This document shows positions 34,036 through 44,881 of a stretch of 64,000 bases of DNA, piece after piece. The translations under genes and the position numbers were made by a program. The stretch's first letter is position 1. Every line of letters starts with the position of its first letter. A model generated the notes under the pieces. That model searched no databases, was not told where the DNA came from, and was given only the letters and a program-made list of their open reading frames with translations. Origin of the DNA: Streptomyces fungicidicus (GTDB lineage: Bacteria > Actinomycetota > Actinomycetes > Streptomycetales > Streptomycetaceae); assembly GCF_003665435.1 (NCBI RefSeq), contig NZ_CP023407.1, forward strand, positions 6,568,501 to 6,632,500. Reading direction: 5' to 3'.

Positions 34036-35399
34036 GCCGGACCTCCCCTCGTGTCGGCGCCCACCGCGAGGGCCGGCGCCGCGGTGTCCCGGGGCCGGCC
34101 GGCGGACCGCGCCGCACGGGCCGGGGCCGGGCCGGCGAGGACGACGCCGACGACCGTGTGCCCGGCGTCCGCGCACGCCTCCCTGACACCGGCGAGCTCC
34201 TCCGCCGTCCAGCTGCCCGCGCTGAGCACCACCAGGGCTCCCGACTCGTCGCCGCGGTCCGGCACCGTCGGCAGGGCCACCGACACCTCCACCACCCGCA
34301 GCCGGGGCTCGTCCCCGGCCTCGGCGACGAGCCGCTCGGCGGCCGGCAGGGCGATCACGTCGCCGCCCGGGACGACGACCAGCAGCCGCCGGGGAGCCGG
34401 CGACCGGTCACGGAGGCGGGCGCACACCCGCCGGTAGCGGATCCGCCGGCCTTCCTCGTCGCCCGCGGTGTCCGACGGGGGCAGGTCCCACCGGACGTCG
34501 ACGCCGAGCAGCCGGCGGATCCGGGCCCGGGCGCCGCGCGCCTCCGGGCGGTGCGCGGCGGCTTCGGCGGACACGTCGACGGTGCCGAGCGGCGCGGTGC
34601 CCAGCGCCGCGGCGATCTCCGGTTCGGTGCGCAGCCGGCGGCTCGTCCGGGCGGCGGCGAGATGGCCGACGACCGCCAGCAGGAAGAACGACAGCGCACC
34701 GCCGACGACGAGTTGCAGCCTGGTCGGCGGCGCCTCGCCGTCCGGCCGGGCCGCCGGCCCCATGACGACGGGGCCGGAGCCGGTCCCGGCCGGGTCGGCC
34801 TCGTTCAGCTCGGCGACGGCCTCCTGCAGCGCGGTGCGCAGCTTCGCCAGCTCGGTGCGGGTCTGCACGCTCTCCACGGTCCGCCCCGGATCGGCCGCGT
34901 CGGCCAGCTCGGTGATGCGGCGGCCGGTGCGCTGCACCAGCTGCCGCAGCTCCTCGGGCCGCGCCGCCGCCTCGGGGTCGGTGGTGTCGCCCACGACCCG
35001 CGCGGCGAAGCCGACGTACTGCTCGACCACCTGGTCGGCGAGCCGCTGTGCCCGCTCCGGGGTATCGGCCGTGCCGGAGATCTCGATGATGTTCCCGTCG
35101 CTGACCTTCGCGCTCACCCGCTCGCGCAGTTCGACGCCGTCGACGCCGTCCCAGTCCAGCGTGTCGGCCGCGCGGTCGACCACCACCGAACTGGACGCGA
35201 TCTCCGCCTGGGTGAGCAGCCCGCGCTCCTCCCACGCCCCCGGCAGCAGGACCGACGCCGAGGTCGTGTAGCGCGGCGGGAACACCAGCGAGGCGCCGTA
35301 GCCGACGAGCGCGCCCAGCACGGCGAGGACGGCGAGCAGCCGCCCGCGCCGGCGGACGATCCGTCCGACCGTGGCCAGGCGTATCGTGTCATCGCTCAA
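34032..35399 (-). CDS. Second Wzz-like chain-length determinant protein
   Basis: This 455-residue protein begins with a TTG at 35399 that overlaps the glycosyltransferase stop (TTGA). It has transmembrane helices at about 18-38 and about 228-248 flanking a periplasmic helical region with regular Glu/Gln/Arg spacing. A cytoplasmic domain follows, lacking an intact P-loop (RRLLVVVPGGDVIALPAAE). The pair of polymerase co-polymerase-like proteins in tandem is notable. The stretch after residue 290 is Arg/Glu-rich with no recognised motif. Confidence 0.75.
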   Translation of the reverse strand: MSDDTIRLATVGRIVRRRGRLLAVLAVLGALVGYGASLVFPPRYTTSASVLLPGAWEERGLLTQAEIASSSVVVDRAADTLDWDGVDGVELRERVSAKVSDGNIIEISGTADTPERAQRLADQVVEQYVGFAARVVGDTTDPEAAARPEELRQLVQRTGRRITELADAADPGRTVESVQTRTELAKLRTALQEAVAELNEADPAGTGSGPVVMGPAARPDGEAPPTRLQLVVGGALSFFLLAVVGHLAAARTSRRLRTEPEIAAALGTAPLGTVDVSAEAAAHRPEARGARARIRRLLGVDVRWDLPPSDTAGDEEGRRIRYRRVCARLRDRSPAPRRLLVVVPGGDVIALPAAERLVAEAGDEPRLRVVEVSVALPTVPDRGDESGALVVLSAGSWTAEELAGVREACADAGHTVVGVVLAGPAPARAARSAGRPRDTAAPALAVGADTRGGPA

Positions 35400-36620
35400 C
35401 GGCGCGGCCTCTCGTCGCAGGCGGCGGCGTAGGCGGCGAGCAGCGACGCCTGCGAGTTCCGCCAGGCCAGCGGCCCGTTGATCCGCTCCTGGCCGATCTT
35501 GCCCATCTGCGCCCGCTTCTCCGGGTCGTCCAGCAGCAGCGCGATGAGCCGGGCGAACTCCGACTCGTCGTCGGCGGGCGCGTAGACGGCGGCCTCGCCG
35601 GCGGAGACGCGCGCCTCCTTGAGGTCGAACGAGACGAGCGGCCGGCCCATCACCATGTACTCCAGGACCTTGTTCATGGTCGACACGTCGTTGAGCGGAT
35701 TGCGCGGGTCGGGGGAGAGGCACACGTCCGCGGAGGACAGGTAGCGCACCAGGTCGGCGTCCGGAACCCGCCCGGTGAACTGCACCTGCTCCGAGAGCCC
35801 GAGCCGCCGGGACAGCTCCACCATCGCGTCGAAGGTGTCGCCGCCGCCGACGAACACCGCGTGCCAGTCGGTGCGTCCGACCTCGTCGCGCAGCTTCGCC
35901 AGCGCCCGCAGGGCGTAGTCGACGCCGTCCTGCGGGCCCATCACCCCGAGGTAGCACAGCAGATGGGGCTTGCCGCGCTTCAGCTCCGGCTCCGCGGGCA
36001 CCGGACGGAACCGGTCGGTGTCGGGGGCGCTGCGCACCACGAAGACGTCCTCCGGCCGCCGCCCGCCGCGGCGCACCGCCACGTCCCGGTAGCTCTCGTT
36101 CGTGGCGAGCACGACGTCCGCGGCCCGGTAGGTCATCCGTTCCAGCGCGCACACCCCGCGGTAGAGCAGGTCCTTGCCGCGGCCGAACCGGGAGAGGTAC
36201 AGCTCGGGCACCAGGTCGTGCTGGTCGAAGACGAACCGGGCCCCGCGCCGCTTCATCCACAGGGCCGGCAGGAACAGCAGGTCGGGCGGGTTGCAGGCGT
36301 GGACCACGTCGACGGGTCCCACCTTCCGGGCCAGCCGGACGGTGTGCCACAGCGCCGATCCGTACTCCCGCAGATAGCCGGCCGGCCCGCCGGTGGCCGC
36401 GCGCAACGGGTAGCGGTGGATCCGCACCCCGTCGACCACCGCCTCCGCCTCGGTGTCCCGCTTGCTCCCCCGGGGGCAGATGACGTGCACCTCCCAGCCG
36501 GCGTCGCGCAGCGTCGTGCACTCCTGCCACACCCGCCGGTCGAACGGCACCGACAGGTTCTCCACGAGGATCAGCGCGCGCCGGCCCGCCCGGATGCCCG
36601 CTCCGTCACTGAACGATGTG

Positions 36621-36631
<11 letters not shown>
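35396..36631 (-). CDS. Family 4 glycosyltransferase (GT-B)
   Basis: This 411-residue GT4 protein begins its conserved part at RALILVENLSVPFDRRVWQE, has VDVVHACNPPDLLFLPAL and DQHDLVPELYLSRFG, and ends with a donor-domain motif around NDVSTMNKVLEYMVMGRPLV. The conserved frame opens at a TTG (36631) that overlaps the ugd end by 11 nt; a later start is possible. The DQHDL motif is typical of glycosyltransferases that follow the priming step in actinobacterial capsule loci. Confidence 0.85.
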
Positions 36632-37937
<1,306 letters not shown>

Positions 37938-38019
37938 GACCCGTTCCTCCCCCCAGGCAGGCCGTCACGGCCTGCGGTCCGCGCGCGGGCGGGACCGTCG
38001 TGTCGCGGCCCCCCGCGCA

Positions 38020-39540
38020 TCAGTAGGCCCCCTGGCCGTGCAGCACCGCCCGCAGCGTCTTCCACAAGATCACTGTGTCCAGGGCGAGCGACCAGTCCTC
38101 CACGTACCGCAGGTCCAGCCGCACCGCCTCCTCCCACGACAGGTCGCTGCGCCCGCTGATCTGCCACAGACCGGTCAGCCCGGGTTTGACCAGCAGCCGC
38201 CGCCGGATGTCCGGGCCGTACGCGGCGCACTCCTCCGGCAGCGGGGGCCGCGGTCCGACGAGCGACATCGAGCCGGTGAGCACGTTGAAGAGCTGCGGGA
38301 GTTCGTCGACCGAGTACCGGCGCAGCACCCCGCCCACCCGGGTCACCCGCGGATCCCGGCGGAGCTTGAAGAGCAGCCCCGCGCCCTCGTTGAGGTCGGC
38401 CAGCTCGGCGCGTGCCCGGTCGGCCCCGGCGACCATGGTGCGGAACTTGAGCATGGTGAACTCGCGGCCGTCCTTGCCGACCCTGCGCTGGCGGTAGAAG
38501 GCCCCGCCCCGGCTGGTCGCCAGCACGAGCAGTCCGACGCACACCATCAGCGGGGCGAACAGCATCAGCAGGACCGCCGCGCCCAGCCGGTCGACGACCC
38601 CCTTGACCGCGCGGCGGCCGCCGGTGAAGGCCGGCATGCTGACCCGCAGCAGCGGGATCCCGAGCACGGCGTCGATGTGCAGCCGGGGGCCGGCCACCTC
38701 CATCAGCACGGGGGCCACGACCATCTCGGTTTCGCTGCCCTCGAGGCTCCAGGCCAGCCGCTGCAGCCGGTCCGGTGTCCAGTGCGGGTCCGGTGTGACG
38801 GCGACGACGCGGTAGCCGTCGCGGTGCAGGTGGCCCGCGACGTCGTTCAGCCTGCCGACGACCGGTACCCCGTCGAGCTGGTCACCGTCGGGGCCGAGAC
38901 CGTCCGTGGTGCACACGGCGTCCACCCGCCAGCCGAGGTGCGGGAACTTGCGGGTGCGGTTGATCAGGTCGCGCACGGTGTCCGGGCTCCCGGCGGCGAG
39001 CACCGGTCTCAGACACCGCCCCTCCTTGCGCTGTCTGTGCAGCCAGAGGCGGAGCACATACCGCTCGGTCATGGTGGCGAGCGCCATCGCGGGGACCGCG
39101 ACGAAGATCCAGAGTTTGATGTTGCGCGAGGTGAGGGCGATCCCGCCGAGCGCGAGCACGACGGTCGCCATGAAGAGCGAGCGTCCCAGCCGGCGGAACT
39201 CCTCGGCGCCCTGGCCGAGCACGGCGGGAGCCCACGACCGGCTCACCGTGAGCGACCCCAGCACCAGCAGTTCGGTGCCGAAGGCGAGAATTCCCCATTT
39301 CTCGTGCCAGTTGGCCGCGTCCCGCGACCCGAAGAAGTTGCCGATCGCCGCCACCACACAGGAGGTGGCGATGGTGTCGCTGGTGATCACGGTACGGCGG
39401 TACCGCTGCTCCCAGTCGATCGCGGGTTGGTTGAATGCCCCGTTCGCCAGACGCCCGCGCGCCGACGGAAACGGGCTGACTAATCCCCCTTGCCGCACAA
39501 GACCCCCCAGGTCCAGTGGTACGACGTGGTCGCCCAACAC
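38020..39540 (-). CDS. Polyprenyl-phosphate sugar-1-phosphate transferase (priming enzyme)
   Basis: This is a 506-residue WbaP/EpsE-type protein. It has four to five N-terminal helices, a CoA-binding-like soluble domain, a further membrane helix (about 355-380), and the catalytic domain. That domain contains FYRQRRVGKDG, MLKFRTM, SVDELPQLFNVLTGSMSLVG followed by PRPP, and PGLTGLWQISGRSD. It transfers a sugar-1-phosphate to undecaprenyl phosphate and so starts repeat-unit assembly. I chose GTG 39540, preceded by GGGGGGAAG. As first gene it defines the promoter end of the exopolysaccharide operon. Confidence 0.88.
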   Translation of the reverse strand: MLGDHVVPLDLGGLVRQGGLVSPFPSARGRLANGAFNQPAIDWEQRYRRTVITSDTIATSCVVAAIGNFFGSRDAANWHEKWGILAFGTELLVLGSLTVSRSWAPAVLGQGAEEFRRLGRSLFMATVVLALGGIALTSRNIKLWIFVAVPAMALATMTERYVLRLWLHRQRKEGRCLRPVLAAGSPDTVRDLINRTRKFPHLGWRVDAVCTTDGLGPDGDQLDGVPVVGRLNDVAGHLHRDGYRVVAVTPDPHWTPDRLQRLAWSLEGSETEMVVAPVLMEVAGPRLHIDAVLGIPLLRVSMPAFTGGRRAVKGVVDRLGAAVLLMLFAPLMVCVGLLVLATSRGGAFYRQRRVGKDGREFTMLKFRTMVAGADRARAELADLNEGAGLLFKLRRDPRVTRVGGVLRRYSVDELPQLFNVLTGSMSLVGPRPPLPEECAAYGPDIRRRLLVKPGLTGLWQISGRSDLSWEEAVRLDLRYVEDWSLALDTVILWKTLRAVLHGQGAY

Positions 39541-39599
39541 TGTTCTTCCCCCCGGGAGGCCCCCGCCTCCCGTGCCGCGCTGTTCCTCCCCGCGGGAGG
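39538..39599 (-). promoter_or_regulatory. Duplicated translation-initiation segment with hairpin
   Basis: The 22 bases ending with the GTG start (39538-39559, minus strand) are repeated 40 bp upstream at 39578-39599 with 19 of 22 positions identical. The upstream copy has a Shine-Dalgarno-like GGGGAGG but GCG in place of GTG. Between them, CGGGAGGC and GCCTCCCG (39553-39572) form a perfect 8-bp hairpin that would cover part of the true ribosome binding region. This could modulate translation of the first exopolysaccharide gene. Confidence 0.5.
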
Positions 39600-40132
39600 C
39601 AGCCGCCCCCCGCACAACACGTACCGGCTCGCAGAACTACGTGAACAACCCGCCCCGGCGGCAGCGGACGTGGCCGTCCTGCCGGACCTCCGAGGCGCGC
39701 GGGAACCCGTCGAAACCCCGGGTGCTCCCCGCACCCGTGGCCCCTCCCGGACTCCGAGAACCGATCACCCCCACGCCCGGCGCGGGGTGCGTGACTTCTT
39801 GCTTTCCCTTGCGCCGGACCTATTGATCATTAGTGGTCGCCTCGTGTCCGAACGGCTGAAGCAAGGTCAATCTAGACCATCGGGGCCAGTATGAAGAGGG
39901 GTTGTGTGGAATTTGTGTTCAAGCTTTGAGGCAGGATGCGCCGACCGGTGTCCGGGAGGCTGTCACGCCGGCCGGGGGGCGTGGGAAGCATTGACGTGTC
40001 CAGGGCGGGGGCCTACCTTCTGACCGGCTCCCCGAACCGCGTTCGGCATCACGAACGACGGGAGGGGGTCGAGCCGGCCATGCCCGTTCCGTTCGCGCAC
40101 CCGCCCCAGCCCCACACCCACCTGGAGAGCCG
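39541..40132. other. Divergent intergenic region, exopolysaccharide operon / GH43 gene
   Basis: These 592 nt contain no convincing gene; short open frames here lack family similarity. The part 39795-39930 is clearly more AT-rich than the surroundings and includes GGTCAATCTAGACC (39865-39878), a GGTC/GACC dyad, and TGATCA within a larger GACC...GGTC frame near 39826. It is the most likely site of the exopolysaccharide promoter on the minus strand. The GH43 promoter and its inverted repeat lie on the right side. Confidence 0.5.
40040..40057. promoter_or_regulatory. Inverted repeat upstream of GH43 gene
   Basis: CGTTCG-N6-CGAACG is a perfect 6-bp inverted repeat about 75 nt before the GH43 start. 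Size and position would suit a sugar-responsive repressor. No regulator gene for it is adjacent, so the assignment is only positional. Confidence 0.35.
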
Positions 40133-41536
40133 ATGAGCGCACGCCCCCGCAGCCAGGCCATGCCGTCCCGCAGAACGTTCCTCGGAGCCGCCGCGGCCAC
40201 GTCGGCCGCCCTGGCCGCCGACCTGTCGCTGGGCGCCCCGCCCGCCCGTGCCGCCGACTCCGCCTACGTCATGGGCTACTTCACGGAGTCACCGAACGGC
40301 GTCGGCACCGACTACGGCCTCCACCTGGCCGTCAGCACCGACTCCCTGAACTGGACCCCGCTGAACCAGAACAACCCCGTCGTCACCCCCACCGCGGGCG
40401 CCGGCGGGCTGCGCGACCCGTTCATCATGCGCAGGCGCGAGGGCGGCTTCGTGGTGCTGGCCACGGACCTCAAGGGCACCGACTGGGGCTACAACAGCCA
40501 GACCATCCACGTGTGGGACTCCGCCGACCTGCGCACCTTCACCAACTACCGGCGTCCCCACCTGCACGACATGGTCACCCACAGCTGGGCCCCCGAAGCC
40601 TTCTGGGACGCCAGCCGCAACCAGTACGGCATCCTCTACTCTGCCGTGAACTCCTCGGGCCACAACGTCCTGATGGTGAACTACACCGGCGACTTCACCA
40701 CCGTCTCCGCCCCCCAGGTCTTCTTCGACCCCGGCTACGACGTCATCGACGGCGACATGGCGGTGGGCGTGAACGGCGTCAACTACCTCTACTTCAAGAG
40801 CAGCAGCACGGGCGGGCTGGTCGGCGCGCGCTCCACCTCGCTCAACCCGGGAAGCTTCACGCCGTTCAGCACCTCGGTCGCCCACGGGGGCACCGAGGCG
40901 CCCACCCTCGTGAAGTCCCTGACCTCCGCCACCTGGTACCTGTGGGGCGACACCTACACCCCCAACGGCGTCTTCTACGCCTGGCAGACCACCAACCTCG
41001 CGGCGGGCACCTGGACCCCGGTCGACCAGAAGCTCTACACCCACCCGGTCAACGCCAAGCACTGCACCATCGCCCCGATCACGGCCGCCGAGCACGACGG
41101 CCTCCTCGCCCGCTGGGGCGCCCCCGCATGGAACCGGCTGAAGTCGTACAACTACCCGGCCCGCTACGTGCGTCACGCCGACTACCTGGCACGGATCGAC
41201 ACCTACCCCTTCGACCCGTACACCGACTCCCAGTGGAAGCTGGTCCCCGGGCTGGCCGACGCCTCCGGTGTCTCGTTCCAGTCGGTCAGCCACCCCACCC
41301 GCTATCTGCGGCACTACGACCACCAGCTGCGACTGGACGCCGACGACGGCACCACGGCCTTCGCCCAGGACGCCACCTTCCACCGGGTCGCCGGCCTGGC
41401 CGACGCCTCCTGGTCCTCCTTCCGCTCCCACAACTACCCGACCCGCTACATCCGCCACTCCGGCTACGCCCTGCGCACCGACCCGGTGAGCACCGCCACG
41501 GACCGCGCGGACGCCACCTTCTCGGTGGGTCACTGA
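40133..41536 (+). CDS. Tat-secreted GH43 glycosidase with C-terminal AbfB (CBM42) domain
   Basis: This 467-residue exoenzyme has a Tat signal, RRTFLGAAAATSAALAA, ending near PARA. The five-bladed GH43 domain (about 45-325) has the base Asp in LRDPFIM, SWAPEAFWD, and the probable acid Glu in GGTEAPTLVK. The C-terminal beta-trefoil AbfB domain (about 335-467) has three repeats of the form S-x-N/H-x-P-x-RY-x-RH. It should release arabinofuranose or xylose residues from plant polysaccharide. The ATG follows GGAGAG. The gene end overlaps the convergent ABC gene by 7 nt. Confidence 0.9.
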   Translation: MSARPRSQAMPSRRTFLGAAAATSAALAADLSLGAPPARAADSAYVMGYFTESPNGVGTDYGLHLAVSTDSLNWTPLNQNNPVVTPTAGAGGLRDPFIMRRREGGFVVLATDLKGTDWGYNSQTIHVWDSADLRTFTNYRRPHLHDMVTHSWAPEAFWDASRNQYGILYSAVNSSGHNVLMVNYTGDFTTVSAPQVFFDPGYDVIDGDMAVGVNGVNYLYFKSSSTGGLVGARSTSLNPGSFTPFSTSVAHGGTEAPTLVKSLTSATWYLWGDTYTPNGVFYAWQTTNLAAGTWTPVDQKLYTHPVNAKHCTIAPITAAEHDGLLARWGAPAWNRLKSYNYPARYVRHADYLARIDTYPFDPYTDSQWKLVPGLADASGVSFQSVSHPTRYLRHYDHQLRLDADDGTTAFAQDATFHRVAGLADASWSSFRSHNYPTRYIRHSGYALRTDPVSTATDRADATFSVGH

Positions 41537-43104
41537 TCCCGCGTCGCCGCCGTCGGCGCCCGCGCCACGAGGGACGCGGTGAACGGGTGGGCCGGCGCGG
41601 TCAGGATCCGCCGGGCCGGCCCCTGTTCGACGACCGTGCCGCCGTCCAGTACGGCGATGCGGTGGGCCAGGGCTGCCGTGTCCAGGTCGTGGGTGACCAG
41701 GACCAGGGACAGGCCGTCGCGGTCGCGGACCAGCGCGGTGAGCACGTCGAGGATGCCCCGGCGGGTGAGCGTGTCGAGGCCGGAGGTGATCTCGTCGCAG
41801 ACGAGGACGCGGGGGCGGGCGAGCAGGGCGCGGGCGAGGGCGGCGCGCTGCAGCTCGCCGCCGGAGAGCCGGCCGGGGCGCCGGCCGGCCAGATCCTCCG
41901 TGATGCCGAGTCCGGCCAGGGTGGTCAGCGCCTCCCGGGTCGCCGTGTCCGGGTCGGCGCCGCGCAGGCGGACGGCGGTGCGGGCGACCTGCCGTACCAC
42001 GGCGCGGTGTTCGTCGAAGGAGGCGTGCGCGTCCTGGAAGACGTACTGCACGGCCGCGAGCTGTGCCCGGCCGCGGTCGCGCAGGCTCCGGGGGAGCGGA
42101 GCGCCGTCCAGCAGGATCTCGCCGTCGTGGTCCCGGTGGAGGCCGGCGAGGCAGCGGGCGAGGGTGGTCTTGCCGCTGCCGGAACGGCCGACGACGGCGA
42201 GCGTCTCGCCCGCGTACAGGTCGAGTTCGGGGGCGCGGAGCACCACGGCGGTGCCGCCGCGCGTGCCGTCGCGGTGGCGGGCGGTCAGCCCCCGCACCCG
42301 CAGCACCGGCCGCCCGGCACGGGCGGCCGTCTCGGCCGGGTACGGCAACTCCGTACCCGCGGCGAGCAGTTCACGGGTCCACGCGTGCCGCGGCGCGAGC
42401 AGCACCTGCTGGGCGGGGCCCGACTCGACGACCCGGCCCGCCCGCATCACCACCACCTCGTCGGCGAGCGCGCGCACCACGTCCAGGTCGTGGCTGAGCA
42501 GCACGACCGCGATGCCGCGGGCCGCGACGGCCGTGAGCTGCTCGACGATACGGCGCTTGGTCAGCGCGTCCTGCCCCGTGGTGGGCTCGTCGGCGACGAC
42601 GACACGCGCCCCGAGCAGCAGTGCCTGGGCGAGGACGACGCGCTGCTGCTGGCCGCCGGAGAGCTGGTGCGGAAAGCGCCGCAACAGCGCTTCGCCGTCC
42701 GGTAGTTGCGCCTCGGACAGGGCGCGCAGGACCCGCTCGCGGGCCGCCGCCCGGCGCTGCCGCAGCGGCACCTGGCGCACCTGGGCGCGGGCGATGTCGG
42801 TGAGGAGCGCCGGGACGCGGCGGGCGGGGTTGAGCGCCGCCGCCGGATGCTGGGGGACGTAGCCGACGAGCCCGCCGGCCCGCACATGGACGCCGCCGGT
42901 GACGCGGGCGCCCGCCGGGTACTCGCCGAGCAGGGCCAGACCGGTGGTGGTCTTGCCGCTGCCGGACGCCCCGACCAGGGCCGTGACCCTGCCGGGCAGC
43001 ACCCGCAGGCTCACCCCGTCGACGACCGCCCGGCCGTCGATCTCGACGCGCAGGTCCCGGATCTCCGCCACGGGATCCGCGTCGCCGTCCTTCTCCGGTC
43101 TCAC
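41530..43104 (-). CDS. Fused dual ATPase of peptide/nickel-type ABC importer (DppD-DppF-like)
   Basis: This 524-residue protein carries two complete ABC domains. The first has GASGSGKTT, LSGGQQQR and VVADEPTTGQD; the second has GRSGSGKTT, LSGGELQR and VLVCDEITSGLD. It powers the importer formed by the two upstream permeases and the binding protein. In staphylopine-type Cnt systems the corresponding ATPases are two proteins, so this is a fused version. The GTG at 43104 follows GGAGG and overlaps the permease stop. It is the last gene of the proposed metallophore operon. Confidence 0.9.
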   Translation of the reverse strand: MRPEKDGDADPVAEIRDLRVEIDGRAVVDGVSLRVLPGRVTALVGASGSGKTTTGLALLGEYPAGARVTGGVHVRAGGLVGYVPQHPAAALNPARRVPALLTDIARAQVRQVPLRQRRAAARERVLRALSEAQLPDGEALLRRFPHQLSGGQQQRVVLAQALLLGARVVVADEPTTGQDALTKRRIVEQLTAVAARGIAVVLLSHDLDVVRALADEVVVMRAGRVVESGPAQQVLLAPRHAWTRELLAAGTELPYPAETAARAGRPVLRVRGLTARHRDGTRGGTAVVLRAPELDLYAGETLAVVGRSGSGKTTLARCLAGLHRDHDGEILLDGAPLPRSLRDRGRAQLAAVQYVFQDAHASFDEHRAVVRQVARTAVRLRGADPDTATREALTTLAGLGITEDLAGRRPGRLSGGELQRAALARALLARPRVLVCDEITSGLDTLTRRGILDVLTALVRDRDGLSLVLVTHDLDTAALAHRIAVLDGGTVVEQGPARRILTAPAHPFTASLVARAPTAATRDQ

Positions 43105-43931
43105 GGACGTGCCTCCTTCTCTCTCCGGTCCGCTCCCCGGCGTCCGCCCCTGTCCAGCGCGGCGTCGAAGAGGAGGTTCGTCCCCGTGGTCAGGGCGACG
43201 AGCAGCACGGCCGGGACGACCACGGCCCACGGCTGGACGAACAGTCCCGTCCGGTTGCGGTCGACCATGACCGCCCAGTCGGCGGCGTCGGGAGCCACGC
43301 CGACACCGAGGAACGCCGCGGTGGCGACCAGGTAGAGCACGCCGGTCAGCCGGGTGCCGGCGTCGGCCGCCAGGGTGCGCAGCATGGAGCGCCCGACATG
43401 GCCGACGGCCGTGCGCCACCAGGTCTCGCCCTGCATGCGCAGCGCCTCGACCGCGGGCCGGGCGGCAGCCTCCGCGGCGGCGGCGCGCACCAGCCGGGCC
43501 GCGTCGGGCACGTTGGCCAGGGCGACCAGCAGGGCGAGCCCGACCGCCCCCGGCGAGAACACCGTGGCGGCCAGCAGGATCAGCAGCAGCGAGGGGATGG
43601 CGAGCAGCACGTCCAGGGGCCGCATCAGCAGCTCCTCCAGCAGACGGCGGCGGGTCAGCGCGCCGAACAGGCCGACCGGGAGGGCGACCAGGTAGGCGAG
43701 CGCGGTCGCGGCGAGGGCGGTCAGCACCACCGGCCGTCCGCCGTGCAGCACCTGCCCCCAGACGTCCCGGCCCACGAAGTCGGTGCCGAGCCCAAACGCC
43801 CCGCCCGCCGTGAAGGAAGTGGCCCGCGGTCCCGGCTCCCCCGCGAACACCGGCCCGAGCAGGGCGAGAACGAGCGGTACGGCGACGATCACGGCACCGA
43901 GGGCGAAGCGGCCCGTCCGCCGGCGCCTCAC
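43101..43931 (-). CDS. ABC transporter permease (DppC/OppC type)
   Basis: This 276-residue permease of the peptide/nickel importer family has about six helices. The EAA-like cytoplasmic loop is visible around EALRMQGETWWRTAVGHVG. The N-terminal cytosolic end is Arg-rich. It overlaps DppB upstream and the ATPase downstream by 4 nt each, so the subunits are probably translated in fixed ratio. Confidence 0.87.
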   Translation of the reverse strand: MRRRRTGRFALGAVIVAVPLVLALLGPVFAGEPGPRATSFTAGGAFGLGTDFVGRDVWGQVLHGGRPVVLTALAATALAYLVALPVGLFGALTRRRLLEELLMRPLDVLLAIPSLLLILLAATVFSPGAVGLALLVALANVPDAARLVRAAAAEAAARPAVEALRMQGETWWRTAVGHVGRSMLRTLAADAGTRLTGVLYLVATAAFLGVGVAPDAADWAVMVDRNRTGLFVQPWAVVVPAVLLVALTTGTNLLFDAALDRGGRRGADRREKEARP

Positions 43932-44881
43932 GCGGCCACCCCCGCACGGGGCGCCAGCCGGTGGGCGACCAGGTCGGCGCCCAGGTTCAGTACGACCGTC
44001 AGCACGCCGAAGACCACCGCGAGGCCCTGGACGGCGGGCACGTCACGTTCGGCGACGGCGCCCAGCAGCACCGTGCCGAGCCCGGGGATCACGAACAGCG
44101 CCTCCACCACGACGACCCCGCACAGCAGCCAGTCGACGGTACGGGCGAGCTGCTGGGCGGCGGGCGCCAGGGCGCCGGGAAGCGCGTGGGTGTAGCGGAG
44201 GCGGGCGCCGGACACACCGTAGCGGCGGGCCTGCGCCACATGGGGGGAGGCGAGCGCGTCGATCATTCCCGCGCGCACCAGCCGCACCAGCGAGCACACC
44301 GGCCGCGACAGCAGGACCAGCACGGGCAGCACCAGCGCGGCCGGGTGGGCGAGCAGGTCCGTGCCGTAGCCGACGGCGGTCGGCGGCAGCCAGCCGAGAC
44401 GCAGTGCGAACACCGTCACCAGCAGCACCCCGAGGGCGAACTCGGGGACGGCGTACACGGCGAGCGTCACCGAGCTGATCAGCCGGTCGGCCGCCCGGCC
44501 CGCGTACCGGGCGGCCAGCACCCCGAGCCCGAACCCGGCCGGGACGAGCAGCGCCACGGTGAGCGTGGCCAGCAGCAGGGTGGGGCCGAAACCGTCGGCG
44601 AGGTACTGGCTCACCGGACGGCCGGAGACCAGGGAGGTGCCGAGGTCGCCGTGGAGCAGGCCCGCCGCCCAGTCGGCCAGCCGTTCCCATGCCGGGCGGT
44701 CGAGCCGCATCGCCTCCCGGATGGCCGAGACGCGGGCCGGGTCGGGCTGGTCCCCGGCGAGGGCGACCGCGGCGTCGCCCGGCAGCGCCTCGGTGAGCGC
44801 GAAGACCAGCAGCACCACGGCCACGGTCTGCAGCGCGCCGAGGAGCAGCCGCCGGACGACGAAGGAGCGCAGTCCGCTCAC
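43928..44881 (-). CDS. ABC transporter permease (DppB/OppB type)
   Basis: This 317-residue permease has six helices. It begins with the family-typical FVVRRLLLGALQTVAVVLLV, followed by the large extracytoplasmic segment with LHGDLGTSLVSGRPVSQYL, and the EAA loop ARRYGVSGARLRYTHALPGA. It starts at GTG 44881 overlapping the stop of the binding-protein gene. It forms the membrane channel with the DppC-type protein. Confidence 0.88.
   Translation of the reverse strand: MSGLRSFVVRRLLLGALQTVAVVLLVFALTEALPGDAAVALAGDQPDPARVSAIREAMRLDRPAWERLADWAAGLLHGDLGTSLVSGRPVSQYLADGFGPTLLLATLTVALLVPAGFGLGVLAARYAGRAADRLISSVTLAVYAVPEFALGVLLVTVFALRLGWLPPTAVGYGTDLLAHPAALVLPVLVLLSRPVCSLVRLVRAGMIDALASPHVAQARRYGVSGARLRYTHALPGALAPAAQQLARTVDWLLCGVVVVEALFVIPGLGTVLLGAVAERDVPAVQGLAVVFGVLTVVLNLGADLVAHRLAPRAGVAA

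Noticed and set aside
39936..40136. Small open frame of 66 codons upstream of the GH43 gene
   Set aside because: No ribosome binding site, no recognisable motif, and it covers the probable promoter and inverted repeat of the GH43 gene.
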